Shown: positions 11,141-22,840, counted from the first letter of the stretch. The stretch is DNA of 64,000 nucleotides from Eukaryota sp. TZLM1-RC (GCA_040285825.1 JAUPSS010000004.1:1302001-1366000); one strand, 5' to 3'. Program-made: numbers and translations. The notes: a model not told the origin generated them from the letters alone.

Positions 11141-11432
11141 TGACACGTCATCAGTGATTGTGACACGTGGCAGTTGTTTATTTGGTGTTGTTTATCTGTA
11201 TTGTATATATTTTTGCATTGTAAAGAATTGTACCGAATTTTGTTTGGATTCTTGTATCGTTATTAAAAAGAACTTGTTTTAAAATTTTGAATTGCTGAAA
11301 GCAGCCAATAATCACATTAATGTAGTATTTTTTTTGCAAATGATGGTGTGTAATTCATAAAAAATATAAAAAAAATTAAATTATTTTCACGTGCCATTCA
11401 TAAAGAAAAACTGCAATAAACCAACAATTTAT

Positions 11433-12551
11433 TTATAACAAAGTAACAGTTGCATCTTCAAAAGTTCGGATCAAAGGAACGCCTAATTTTTTACTCAACA
11501 CCATCAAGATTACCAGCCAATAAGTTATAGACAAACCAACTACAACAACCACCCAACCCAAAACAAACCAATATTGGTAAATATTAAATAGAGAAAAAAA
11601 TATTGGATAAAAAAATAAATAGAAAAAGTGTAAATTAATTGTCTGCCTGGAGCAAAGTCGAATAATTAAAACCCTATTGGTTATGTGAAACAGAGATAAC
11701 CCGAATAAAACACAAATAACCTCACTATTACTTTGAATTAAGGATGGAAATTGATAATTAAGAAATATCAAAATAATAATAATGAGCAAAAATGGAGAAA
11801 ATAAATGCAAACATTTAAAATTAGAGAAAGTTGAGTTTGATAAACATTTAAAAAAAGAAATGATAATCAAAACTAGAAACAAAAATGACATACAAAAAAC
11901 TGCATAAACACCTAGTTTCTGACTGTTTCCAAAAATAGTAACAGTCGAACCGAACAATCGTTGTGAATTTTCTGGGCCAATTACCCCCACAATGAAACTA
12001 ACTAGTGAGGCTATCAAGACTCCCTCTGTTGGTCCTGATATAATTCCAAGTGTCATCGTTTTGGTTACTAAATACTCTACCTCGCACGCATAGCCGCACG
12101 CAATTGCACTCAAAACTGATAGAATGGTGATTATACCATTCTGAGGTATGAAGAGAGCAGCTGTAAGGATCCCACCAGAGATGTACACTATGGCGTCAAT
12201 GGAGTGGTCAATGATGTCTCCAAGAGGAGATTTCATGCCACTGTATCTAGCATACGCACCATCAACACCATCACAAGAAAGGAAAACCAGCCATGCAAGT
12301 GAGATGAGAAAGCAATGGTGGCGGTGAAGAGGGGATACAAAAAGGTCGTTGTGAGACAGGGTGATGTAAATGTAAGTACAAATCATGAATAAACCACCAA
12401 AGAATGTGATCATATTGGGAGAAACATGGCGAGGTAAAAGGGTGGCTGTGTGTTTCCACAACGGAGTGAGAACTCTGTTGCCAATGAGAGACTTGTCTGT
12501 GCAGGAATGTTGATATTGCTTCATATTGGAAACATCTTGATTGGAAAACAT
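11433..12551 (-). CDS. CDP-alcohol phosphatidyltransferase (choline/ethanolamine phosphotransferase)
   Basis: A polytopic membrane protein of about 372 residues. The family catalytic signature DGx2ARx8Gx3Dx3D is complete (DGAYARYSGMKSPLGDIIDH, then SID). The N-terminal part (DKSLIGNRVLTPLWKH, then PNMITFFGG) matches the eukaryotic EPT/CPT pattern. These enzymes transfer phosphocholine or phosphoethanolamine from CDP-alcohol to diacylglycerol in the ER or Golgi, the last step of the Kennedy pathway. Substrate preference cannot be read from the sequence. Two ATGs are possible, 12551 and 12524; the second fits the usual family start better. The gene is convergent with the U-box gene, about 290 bp apart. 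A 152-bp piece of it is copied at 41352-41503. Confidence 0.85.
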   Translation of the reverse strand: MFSNQDVSNMKQYQHSCTDKSLIGNRVLTPLWKHTATLLPRHVSPNMITFFGGLFMICTYIYITLSHNDLFVSPLHRHHCFLISLAWLVFLSCDGVDGAYARYSGMKSPLGDIIDHSIDAIVYISGGILTAALFIPQNGIITILSVLSAIACGYACEVEYLVTKTMTLGIISGPTEGVLIASLVSFIVGVIGPENSQRLFGSTVTIFGNSQKLGVYAVFCMSFLFLVLIIISFFKCLSNSTFSNFKCLHLFSPFLLIIIILIFLNYQFPSLIQSNSEVICVLFGLSLFHITNRVLIIRLCSRQTINLHFFYLFFYPIFFSLFNIYQYWFVLGWVVVVVGLSITYWLVILMVLSKKLGVPLIRTFEDATVTLL

Positions 12552-12834
12552 GAAATGTAGATGATGTATGCTTTTCTCAAAATTAAAATCATTGCAACAT
12601 GAACTTTTTCTTAATATCACAAATGAGCCCAAGAAGTGATTAAAATTATTTCCTTCACAAGAAAGACCAAAAACGATAACGTAAAAGAAAATGGGAAGTC
12701 ACAAAAATGGATAAATAAATATTCCAGTTTTTAAAAAATATGCTGATCAATTAAATAATTTAAATGGGAACCTTTACTCGACTTGTTCTTTTCTCTTTTT
12801 TATTATCTCAATTTTGAACAAATTTATGTCGTTC

Positions 12835-12990
12835 AAATGGTTGGAATTTTGCAAGGAACTTATGGAAAAATCGTATCATTTTCGCTTTGTACAGACGTGC
12901 TCCGAAATACTTAAATTTGATGATGTCCAAGCTTTACAAAACTTCATCAAGAGTCAACTGTGAAGAATTTCGTTTTTATGTGATTTAATC
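12835..12990 (+). mobile_element. LINE family B 3' fragment
   Basis: This short piece resembles 53.76-53.93 kb: CGTATCATTTTCGCTTTGTAC followed by a tail that codes for the C-terminal residues of the RLE protein. It lies between the phosphotransferase start and the TmcB-like gene end. Confidence 0.6.
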
Positions 12991-13134
12991 TTTTGCGTTT
13001 AGTTATTGCGTTAAAAATTGATGAATTTTCAATTTCAAAGAAAAATATACTAAAAAGAAAATAAAAAACAGAAGGGAATACTGTAGCATAAAGGTTTTAA
13101 AAACATTTTTATTTCAGCTTTAAATACATCCCAA

Positions 13135-16100
13135 CTAAAATCTATCAGTAATGAAATTTCGAATGTGATCCACACTTGAAAGGATGTCTTCAGAAATCAT
13201 GTTCAAGAATTCAAAACTGGTGTCTTCTTCTTCCTGTAGAGCAACCAACATTTTGCGGAAAACCATGAAATAGCAGAGAACCAAAGAAAGAACAAAGATG
13301 ATAAATATAATTATAATCAAAACCATATAAAAATTAATTCTTGCTCCAACGTAATAATGAATTATATCCAGAGAATCAAGCCCTAAATCCGCCAAAACAT
13401 CCGACATCTCATTAATTGAAACAAAATCATATAGGAAATTACCACTATAATGCACAGATCCAATGTTTCGTACACTGGTCACAAAATGTGATAAGAGTGT
13501 GTGAAATCCGTCATGCTGAGAGGAATTCTTTTCATTGTCGGCATTTTCGTTGAACAACAAGGTGCTCAGATCTTCGTTAATGTTGCTGCTGTCCAGCAAA
13601 AGTTGATTATGAATACCCACAACCGCGTCAACAATATTGAGAGCATTTTGTACATGGTGTTCAGTGTTAAACTCATCCAGAGCTGAAAAACATAATTCTT
13701 TTGTTGCTTGCAAAACCATCTCCACTCTTTCACCATTTTGTAACAGCATGGAAGGAAACCCTCTGAGATAAACAAAAGCGAATATAGAACTAAAGTAGAA
13801 AAGTGATAAAAAAGAAATATTACTGCCAAGGAAACAGCATACTTCTTGGTGTAACTTGCTAAATGGTGACAGTTAACTTTTTGTTTGACGTGTTCAGCAA
13901 GCTTATGTGATGGAGAACCAGCTACCAGAATAATGCAAAGCGCAATTAATAATGAAATGCCAATACCAATTAAAACTGAAAGAATCACAATGAATTCATT
14001 TGCATTATAATCCAGAACAGAATTTTGAATATTAATCTGTTCCTCCATAACAAGGTGATCTAAAATGGAAAACACGTCGAGAATCTGATAACCTAAGGAA
14101 ACAAAGTGTCTCGATGAAACTACCGCCGATGCCAGTTCAATTAATTCCTCCGGATTTTGGTTCAAATCATCATGACTGTTGGTTAATTCAAGGCCTCCTG
14201 GCAAGATCAACTTGCTACCATTAGTTGTATTTGACATGTCCCAAGAAAATGACTCTAGTTCAGGTGGTAGAGTTGAATATGCCGTTAAACTCAAACTATT
14301 GGCAACATCACAATAAAATATAAATTCATCCATTAATTCAGGAATGGGTTCTAACTGTTGTTTCAAGCGATTGGATAAAGGTTGTAGCTCAGGATGTGAC
14401 ACAATTTGGTTGGCAAGTAAATCTTCGAGAAGAGAAAAGGCACTCATTCGGTTACTGTACCCTCTTGACCATTCCGCAATGGAATCTTCAAATGGCTGAG
14501 ATATGGTACGTCTAAAAACTATTTGAAAACTTGCTTCGAGCTGCAGAAGGCTTCTGAAAACATCAAAAATTTGGTCACTTAAATTTTCGAAATCTTCGGC
14601 ATCATTGTTTCTGGAATTATAAAGGAAAAACAACAGCAACAGCAACAAAAATACGGAAAGGCCAAAGAAAAACGTTGGAACAATCTGCATTTTCCTTAAC
14701 CTGGATCTAAAGTGGTAAGAAACAAATGACAAGACTGAACAAAAGACAAGAGCAATACTTGATTTGATAAACAAAAAAATCCATTCTAAATTGACACTTT
14801 CGATAATTTGATTAATTCGATCTTGATAAATCTCCATTAAACTATCAGCGGTTCCATCAAGTGAATCAAACATATCTCTCAAAACATCCAGGTAGTGGGG
14901 ACTCATAATGACATCCCGTGACAAGCTCAACATTTCGCCATGATCTTTACTAGTGTCGGTTGATTTGTTTGAATACCAATTCATATCAGGATATCGAAGT
15001 CGGTTTTCGAGACGAAAATCTTCATTGTTAATATCATAATCAAAATCAGTCCAGCGTTGAGCTAGAGACACATCAGGTTCAAATGCAAATGTTGATAAAG
15101 TCAGAGAAATATCTTCCAAATATATCATGGTTTGAATCATAGTGGTTGATGTACTTATTGCCAATAAATGCTCGTTTGAAAGTTGTAGAAACAACATTTG
15201 GTTAACATAATCTTCCCGGTCAACTCCGTTCCTGATCTGAATATATCTATTGAGGAAGTATTCATCACCAAAATAAGAGTACAGCTGAGCATATGTCGCT
15301 CTCATTCGGTCAATTGAGGTAATGTCCATGGATAAATCTCTGATTTCTAGTGATGACTCCAAGATTTCCTGTGATGAATGTAAATTTTGATGAACAGAAA
15401 TCAAAGAAATATAAATATAAATTAAAACAAAGACGATAAAAGTCACCATCAGAAAAACCAAAGCTCTCATTCCTAAAGGGACAACTGTGGTCTCTATTGG
15501 AGTTGACGAATCTGAATCTTCCATATCGACGCACAGATCATGTTCCTCGGCGAATTTTTGAAGATTGCCATCATTTTCTGATTTTTCACCGTCTTTCATG
15601 ATGGTTTCATACTCCGAATCAGAATCATCAAAAATTTCAGTTTGGGAGAGACTAACACCCTTCTGCTTTCGTTTTTTGAACTTTGGATCTTGAAGAATAA
15701 GTAGAATTTCAGCTTTAGGAATGTGTAGAAACAAATTGATAATTTCGCTTCTTTCATTTGAAATTTTAGTTAATGACCGTTTGAATAGACCTAGAGCAAT
15801 GAAAACGATGATGAAACAGACCAATACCGTAAATAAAATCATTAATGTAAAAGAGAAATCAAAAAAATCCAGAGTTTCCATAATTAAAATGCTTGATTGT
15901 GCTCTGATTGCATTTTCAAAAGCGCTATACAAACTCCGTACATTGCCCAAATCAACGCTACTTACATTTTCATTATTAATAATCTTTTCTGCAAACAAAA
16001 CAGATTCTAAAGAGTGTCTGAGCCCCAATGCAAAAGCCGAAAGAATATCAGATCTGATTACTATTGGCACAGCAGATTGTTCTATAATCAAGGGATACTG

Positions 16101-18314
16101 GGCATCAAACAGAGAAGCTTGAAATTGTTCTGACGGTGGCTCAATCTCTCGATCTCCAGCCCTTGGGCAGTAAGAAACAGGTTCGTAATTGAAAGGAAGG
16201 GAAAGTCTTCTTAAATGGAAATTCAAATGATTTGCCTGAGGATGAGCATGGTCAAGACTAGATGGAAAACAGCGTTGCTCAGAGACAAGATCGAAGTAAG
16301 ATCGGCTGGAGAGCAAAGCTAAATCACTTCCAGTGTACTTTGCATGTGAAATCTCAACAATTTGATCCATTGAATCAGACACTCTGTTCAAAACACTAGA
16401 GCTGATGAAATAGGAAACTACTGATATGGCAAATAGAGTGAGAAAAGCAACAACTACAGAAAATCTCAAAAGTCCAATAGCAGATCTATGTTTCTTTTCT
16501 TGAGCATTGTCGTTTAAGATTGCTAAAGATTTCAGTCTTTTTGAAGTATTTCTGGTAGAAGCTGCTTTGAAAGAACTGGCAAGGGAAGAACCCTTGCTAG
16601 AAGATTTCTCACTGGACAACATCTCAACTTGGTCCTCCAACCACACGGCTCGTTCCTCATCACAGTCAACGTCCCTAACAAAGTTGGCATATGAAGAGAG
16701 TAAGGAATGGCGATCTCCTTCTTGTGTGGAAAGTAGCCGTTGAAACAGAGAATGAGCATCTGTCTTCTTGCGTTGCACCTTTTTCAATAGTGGAGGAAGA
16801 GTGTTGAGGTCAACGTTGTCAGCAGAGAGAGTTTTCCAAAAGTTAAAAAGACCAGAAAGACATTCCTGATGAAGGGTTGTTAACTGTTTTTGTTGCCGTT
16901 GAATCCTAATGAAATTTGAAGAGTCAACATTTTGACCTGTTGATTTCTGACGTCTCAGGATTTCTAATTGGTGCAATAGCTCATTAATCAAATAGTTTTG
17001 ATCGTATCTCAAATCCATATCCAAATTTTTGAGAAGGTTAAGCGACACTGTGGATTCATGAACATCTTTGCTAATGAACAATTCAAATTTGGTTTTAATG
17101 TATATGGTGAAAAAGGAATCCGGTTGTTGGGATTGAGCAATGGTGTTGAGTAATCTGATGGTGCTACAGTAATGGGATTGATTTGGTTTGGGGAAAATGC
17201 ATCTAGACAGAATGTCTACCGAATAAGGGGTTTTAAACCGGTCAAAATCAAGTGTGGAAAGATCAAAACTGTCGACTATGGCGTTATCGACAATAACTTT
17301 ACTGGTGACAAAGTGATCGTGAAATCTTTCCAGATGGGTGTTCATAAGCTTGTATCTATAAATTACTGCAGCCAAAGAAAATATAATAAACAGAGTACAA
17401 ATACAATAGACCACTATTGATGACATCAGCAGAGATTCCACCACAACCGAGTCATTCATGGTCAAATCCAATATAGAACGAATAATAAGAACCACAGCAG
17501 ATCCGGTCCATAAACCAAGTACACCAATTGCTAAGACATTAGTTCTTTTGTGGAAATAGGGTAGGAAGTAGAGGAAGGAAAAGAACGTAAGAAGCGAGGA
17601 AAAGAGGAATATTGTACGAAACAACCATATTCTGGTGTGCAAAATAAAGAAAACAAAAACAAACATGGACTGGGAGAGAACAAAAATGAAATGGGCATGG
17701 TTATGTGAGCGTGAATGTTTCTTTCTGCTGGTGGGATCTTCGTGACCGTCTAGCACACAGTGCCAGAGGAGCGACAGACAGGTGAGAAGAACAAAGCCAA
17801 AAAGTGCGAGGATTTGTAAGGCCATCGTTATATTTGATGAGCAGTTTGTTAGGCCTTCGGAAAACGTAAGACCTTCAACATCTTCGGACCTACCACATGG
17901 AACGAATGAAAGAAAAAGTGAAGCAAATGGAATGAAGAAAACGCTGCTGAGCAGATGTAATAAGTACGAAAGTAACTTCTGTAGCACCGGTAAGGATCCA
18001 AGGTTATTGAACACGTTCTTGTCAAAGAGAAGATAAGACAACAAAGAAATGAAGACCAACAAAAGACCAATGACAAAAACAGGAATGCGAACCGACGGGT
18101 AGAAGTCGTCATAAAAGGCCACATTGACTATATCAAATAATGGACTTGGATCGAAAATCCGATGGAAAGATACACCACGGAGCACGAAACCAGCAATTTG
18201 TAGGACATGAATCGTAAACAACAATGCACGTATTTTGGAACCGAAAGAAGAGTATCTCGAATGGAAGCTTCTGACTCTATCGCTTTCAAATCCAACAGAA
18301 ACCTCTGATGACAT
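13135..18314 (-). CDS. Giant TmcB/TmcC-like multi-pass membrane sensor protein (one apparent frameshift)
   Basis: About 1,720 residues. The ATG at 18312-18314 opens a long frame. The N-terminal ~320 residues have about eight hydrophobic helices, followed by a cytosolic region (about 330-600) with the motif style of the TmcB/TmcC family of protists (SLLSSYANFVRDVDCDEERA). After that, four modules follow in tandem, each an extracellular helical loop of 120-240 residues bounded by membrane helices (near 611/821, 961/1191, 1221/1451 and 1495/1675). The layout recalls chemoreceptor-type sensing domains. The frame must shift once between 13750 and 13860, inside the last module's first helix; the frame is open on both sides. 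A 53-nt GTATGC...TAG intron could also join the frames but would remove that helix, so an indel (real or sequencing error) is preferred. The ligand is unknown. Confidence 0.7.
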
Positions 18315-18565
18315 CAAACAAGGTCAATCGAATCGTTGATTTTGGAATTCTTCACAAATCCGTTTCCATAATTAGAACAGATATTTTGTGTAGAGTCTTG
18401 GCTCAATTGAATTGCATCCAATTGCTTGTTAGTATAGATTGCACAAGAACAAAGATGTGTTCTGCACAGTTCTGAACAGAATTGTTATGAAGAGTGTTTG
18501 ACACATCACCATTAAAAGGTTTATAAACAGAATTGGTTTATCTGATGTTAAAAAAAGAATATATT

Positions 18566-18692
18566 ATTGAACATTCGCACTTAATTAAATTAACTCATAA
18601 CTAATGGGACGACTATCATTGAACCAAGATTTCCTCCACAAAATCTTGATCTGCTTGCTGCCTAACTAAAGCTTCTCTTATTCTATTCAAAA
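18566..18692 (-). mobile_element. LINE family A 3' tail
   Basis: Only the last ~127 bp of the element are present: the end of the RLE frame and the conserved tail (CCCATTAGTTATGAGTTAAT on the minus strand). Its 3' end points toward, and lies 250 bp upstream of, the TmcB-like start codon. Confidence 0.85.
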
Positions 18693-18699
18693 GCAGACG

Positions 18700-19098
18700 C
18701 CCTATATGATCAGATGCGATTTTAGGGCAATGAAACTTTTATTGAACGGTTTCCTATTCACTTACGAGAACTTGATTTGAGAAGCAACTATTTATTTTAA
18801 AAAGCTGTTGATTATATCGAGCAGAGCTTACTACCAGTTGGAACTGAATTTTTACATTGCTAAACAGATCAGTTCACTAATTTCAATAGCTACACCACAA
18901 CTCGTGTTGAATCAAATCATGCAGAGCTGAAAAGGAATCGACTTATGGCAAAGAAGGTCTTGACAGTTGGAAGAAAGAAGGCAAGAAGATGTGGTAATTT
19001 TGCTAAAATAGGGCACTATGCAACTAAGTTTACACTCCCTTGCAATAAATATACTCCTTTAACAATAAAAAACTCAATCAATCAATCAATTTTATTGT
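18700..19098 (+). pseudogene. MULE-like transposase C-terminal remnant
   Basis: One frame reads YTTTRVESNHAELKRN, then GRKKARRCGNFAKIGHYATK with a later Cys. MULE transposases characteristically have a TTxRxESxHxxLK motif near the C-terminus, followed by a CCHC zinc knuckle of the type CxxCxxxGHxxxxC. The upstream part is interrupted and the first knuckle cysteines are imperfect. The assignment is by motif only. Confidence 0.45.
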
Positions 19099-19139
19099 GA
19101 ATTGTTTTTTTATTTATGAATTTGTGAATCGTTTTCCTG

Positions 19140-20095
19140 AAACAATTCATCTCATTTGAAAATTGTGGCAGCTCTTGTCTTATTTCTTTACAACAGGAAA
19201 TTGAAACTTTTTCACCCGATATTTGGGCTAAATGTTTCCCCTCTGATATTGTGGAACTTCCTTCAAGAACCTTGCTCTCCTTACCACTGACTTTTGCAAA
19301 ATTGCAGAAAAAAATCTTGAAAGTTTCAGAAAACTTAGATTATATTGTACTTCTTAGCTTGGCTAAGGAAAAAATCCAGTTTTTGCAAACTTTTTGATTG
19401 ATCTTGAAGACAGTTGCTCAAGTTGCCTAATCTCCCAAATTCCCAACATTTATGGCCTTCTACTTAATGATCACCAATGAAACACTGCAATGAGAATGAG
19501 ATGTTTTCTATGGCCTTGTTCATTACCAAATGATTTAATTTGTCGCTGCAAGAGTGTTGTTACGCTTTCCCATATTTTAAACTGTAAGTATTTTATAACT
19601 TATCGCTGAATTGTTCATGACTCAGTTCGTGATCAATTATATGCCATGTGCAAAAGTTTCAATATAGAGGCATTTTTGAGCCACTAGTACGTGAGCTGTC
19701 TTCACATCAAACTGATGATTCCTTTGGTAAAAGAAGGGCAGATTTAGTAGCTCCAGAGATCGATGGTGTTCTCAATGTTGTAGATGTTGTCTCAGTTGAT
19801 GTTTACAAAAATTCTGCTGCTCGTTTAGTTTATTCCGTTGATTCGCCGTTATCTAGCACCGAAAAAAAGAAGATAAAAAACTATGAAGAACCTTTGGCGC
19901 AGTTAGGTAGAGTGGAACATGTGAAATATCAGTTTGTGCCGTTTGCAATTTCTCTTTTTGGCAATATTGGACCTTCAGGGTTGCACTTTTTTGAAAATTT
20001 TAAAAAAGTGTCTGGTAAAACAATGAACTCCACTTTCTGGTTAAACAAAATTGTTTTTTGCATTTTCAAGTCTATTCTAACAATTTAAAGAATAT
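19140..20095 (+). mobile_element. LINE (RLE clade) family B/C fragment
   Basis: The frames give IETFSPDIWAKCFPSDI, equivalent to VEKWGRCFPQSF in family A, then a decayed zinc-motif region. From 19648 a 146-residue open stretch follows with RRADLVAPEI and VVDVVSVDV, the R-D-D pattern of the restriction-like endonuclease. The C-terminus (YQFVPFAISLFGNIGPSGL) resembles family C copies. Stops and frameshifts are frequent upstream. Confidence 0.75.
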
Positions 20096-20097
20096 AG

Positions 20098-20455
20098 TAT
20101 AGTGCGAAAAAGACTGACATCATAAGACTTCCATTCTTAATGGTTGTTACAATGTGAACATGACAAAAATGAAAACAGAGATTTTATCCATTTTTGGTTC
20201 AATAACGGAGAATCCTGCCCAAATGCTTTCTTCTGTGGACCAAAGAGTCATTTGGACGAGAGAAATACCCTACTGTGAAATGTCATTCTTTGTGAAGATG
20301 TCGTTCTGATGTTGGAATAGAAGAATGTGATGGAAATGATAAGGCATGGAATCCTTAACAAGTTAGCATGTATCAACATTAAGACATGTAGAGTTAATTT
20401 GTAGAGGTTAGTGTTGGTGATAGGCCTCCATATTTGTCACAAGTAATGTTATTGA
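20098..20455 (-). repeat. Unclassified ~355-bp dispersed repeat, copy 1
   Basis: The reverse complement of this segment closely matches 41598-41950, including long runs such as ACATTTCACAGTAGGG. It encodes no protein that I recognise. It lies immediately after a LINE fragment. Confidence 0.8.
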
Positions 20456-20484
20456 ATCAACATTCTCCATCGTTGTTCATTTCC

Positions 20485-20640
20485 AGCAGAACTTTGTGTT
20501 ATCATTACCAAATCTTCCGAATCTGATAATCTTTAAGAAAACTCAAAAATTGCATTTCTCCATCCATCGAAAAAAGCACACGAAGTAAGAATCGGAGGCT
20601 TTGCCCAACCTGACCTAGTAGTGTACATCAATACTTCAAT
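20485..20640 (-). mobile_element. LINE family A internal fragment
   Basis: It matches the region between RT and RLE of family A (minus strand: the CAFVGGCRNAIFEFSERFAD segment, altered). Neither element end is present, so it is an isolated scrap. Confidence 0.7.
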
Positions 20641-20809
20641 TCTGATCATGATTAAAATTTAGATAAAGCTATGTGTATGCTTCACAAACAATAAAGCTTT
20701 TACAGAGTCTTTCATTTTCTTTTTTTTTGATTCAAAAGTTTTTTTGTATTTATTGAATTTTTTTAAAAACTTGTTTTTATTTAATTTTAATTTTAATTTT
20801 ATTCAAAAC

Positions 20810-21330
20810 CTATAAATCAACATCTAAAAAATCCATCTCTCCCAAAACAAAAACACTAGATGCAACTCTCTCATAGTGAGAATCAAGAGACAGCAAAGCA
20901 TCAGAAACCATCTTCAACATCCCCATAAAAATAAAAAACACAATTCTATTTTGCCAAATCAATCTGTTGAAATTTCTCCCAGTTCTTCTCTTTACAATCA
21001 ATTCAAAATCATCCAAAAAACGTAAAGCAGTTGGTGCAAGTGAACCAAAAAGGGAAAATACAAATGGATACAAATTGTATTTTGCATGCTGTAGACTGGC
21101 CAATTTGGACATAGGTTCATTGTATTTTTTGAGTTTGGATTTTCCAGCATTTGAAAGAGGATAATGAATTTCAGAGTCAACAAGCCCTTCATTTGAGGCA
21201 AAAATTTGAGTTTCATTTTTTAAAAACAGGAATATTTATTGAGATAAAAATAGCCATCCAGAATTCAATATCCTCCAAACAAGCGTCACTATTACTGAAC
21301 CTACTCACAGCGTTACGTTCATATTCTACA
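20810..21330 (-). mobile_element. LINE family C 3' fragment (RLE C-terminus)
   Basis: On the minus strand 20810-21112 reads as a 100-residue open stretch (HAKYNLYPFVFSLFGSLAP) similar to the C-termini of the fragments at 19.9 kb and 56.4 kb. Upstream sequence to about 21330 continues in broken frames. It lies next to a family A tail. Confidence 0.65.
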
Positions 21331-21358
21331 CCAATAGCTAAAAGTGCCTTTGAAATCA

Positions 21359-21480
21359 TTGAATTTGCACACTTAATTAAATTAACTCATAACTAATGGG
21401 ACGACTATCATTGAATCAAGATTTCCTCTACAAAATCTTGATCTTCTTGCTGTCTAGCTAAAGCTTCTCTTATTCTATAG
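21359..21480 (-). mobile_element. LINE family A 3' tail
   Basis: A 3'-terminal fragment of about 120 bp with the conserved tail (TAGTCGTCCCATTAGTTATG on the minus strand). It ends about 70 bp before the small gene at 21548 and is opposite in orientation to it. Confidence 0.85.
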
Positions 21481-21547
21481 AAAACAACAATGTAATATAA
21501 TATGATTTGATTGACGAAATATTCTCACCATCAATTCAAATCATCGC

Positions 21548-21925
21548 ATGGGGTGTGGAGCATCCATTCCGATACTTGACCCACATGATGAATCCAAGCA
21601 ATCCTCCCTTCTTCCCAACAACGTGTTTTGTGACACAGAGGTTTCTGATGACAGTAATGTCCAATATCATGCTCAGTTCCTGCACAAAGAAGTACAACAC
21701 CCTAACGACATTTTGACTGACGATTCCTCACCCCTTCCTTCTACACTAGATGTAAGCCTACATGGTGCCAGGCCTGTTTTGAATGATTCCAAACAATCCC
21801 ACTCAGTCAAAAGTTTTGAAGTTGGTGAACTTGATGAAATTGCTGCGGAAAAGAACAAGATAAAGATAATGGAATTGTTTCAAAACAGAATAAAAGGAAG
21901 GAAGGAAGAGAATGAATGTCAATAG
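21548..21925 (+). CDS. Small hydrophilic protein with predicted N-myristoylation and palmitoylation site
   Basis: The frame encodes 125 residues from ATG to TAG. The N-terminus MGCGASIP fits the N-myristoyl-transferase consensus (Gly2, small residue at position 6) with Cys3 available for palmitoylation, so membrane anchoring is inferred. The rest is Ser/Asp-rich and probably disordered, ending in a short charged helix (DEIAAEKNKIKIMELFQNRI). No domain recognised. A LINE tail lies just upstream, so its promoter must be very short or include LINE sequence. A coding gene is likely but unproven. Confidence 0.5.
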   Translation: MGCGASIPILDPHDESKQSSLLPNNVFCDTEVSDDSNVQYHAQFLHKEVQHPNDILTDDSSPLPSTLDVSLHGARPVLNDSKQSHSVKSFEVGELDEIAAEKNKIKIMELFQNRIKGRKEENECQ

Positions 21926-22186
21926 CGGAGATGAAAAGTATAATGATTACTCCCATTATGGACATTGCAGAATTGCAATTGTGCCAGATGTGTTTCATGT
22001 TGCCGTGATAAAACGAAACACACCACCAGTCATTGTAATATTTTCTTTTCATCGAAAATGACAATTGCGGGTAGGATTTTCAGAAAATGTCAGTAGATCA
22101 GTAGATTACATTACACAAATGTGTCAGATTTTGCATATTGGAATGTCAATAAATTTTTTCTCAATACATGCATCCAAAAGAGGATT

Positions 22187-22278
22187 GGGTTCTGAATGAT
22201 GCTTAAAACGATTTGATAAAGGTTGGAGCTCATGATTTGAGACAATTTGATTGGATAGTAAATCTTCAAATAGAGAAA
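22187..22278 (-). pseudogene. 92-bp copied fragment of the TmcB-like gene
   Basis: It aligns without gaps to 14346-14437, inside the third sensory module of the TmcB-like gene, with roughly 80% of bases identical and in the same orientation. No other part of the gene is visible nearby. Confidence 0.75.
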
Positions 22279-22289
22279 TTAATCAATAT

Positions 22290-22490
22290 TTCATTTTTAG
22301 GTTCTCCAGGGCTTAGCCTCCACCATCCGTTGACCCAACAATTGTTGACTTCACTAAAATCATTGTATTTGCAAAAAAACATACATTACATAGAATATCT
22401 GTTGAAGCGCGTATTATTAGGGTCATCAAGAAATAATTTCAATTGCAAAGTCTATTGCTCTAACAATTTTATCTACTCGATATGATTTGG
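22290..22490 (-). mobile_element. Probable LINE family C scrap
   Basis: The stretch AGGGTCATCAAGAAATAATTT near 22430 matches GGGGTCATCAAGAATTAATTT at 56681, within the RLE region of the family C copy. The rest is too diverged to follow. Confidence 0.4.
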
Positions 22491-22768
22491 ACATAACTTG
22501 GATTTTCTCTGATAATGTTCTGTATCATACCTCTAAATTTAATAAAATGCTTACATTTTTGAAGATAAGAAAACAAAATGGGTTTATGGCAGATGTAGAA
22601 TACACTGTTTTTGCATTGATCATTCTGGAGCTATTAGCGATTTGTTCTCAATGAGTCTTAAATAAAGCTTTGGTTTCCAAGAAACAGTTAAACCCGTAAA
22701 AGATGTGGAATTTTATATGATCGCAAAACATAAAAATAATGAAACAGTGTTTCAGTTCCAAAAGGTTC

Positions 22769-22840
22769 TCCCTGACTGGGACTCGAACCCAGAGTCGTTC
22801 GATTAAAAGTCGAACGCGCTACCAATTACGCCATCAGGGA
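22769..22840 (-). tRNA. tRNA-Lys (TTT)
   Basis: A 72-nt cloverleaf on the minus strand. The acceptor TCCCTGA pairs with TCAGGGA, with no CCA encoded. The D-arm reads GGCGTAATTGGTAGCGC. The anticodon arm is TTCGA-CTTTTAA-TCGAA, giving anticodon TTT. The T-arm is CTGGG-TTCGAGT-CCCAG. There is no intron. Internal A and B boxes are intact, so it is presumably a functional RNA polymerase III gene. Confidence 0.95.

Noticed and set aside
13750-13860. 53-nt intron joining the two frames of the TmcB-like gene
   Set aside because: It is longer than every other intron here and would delete a membrane helix that the module architecture requires; an indel fits better.
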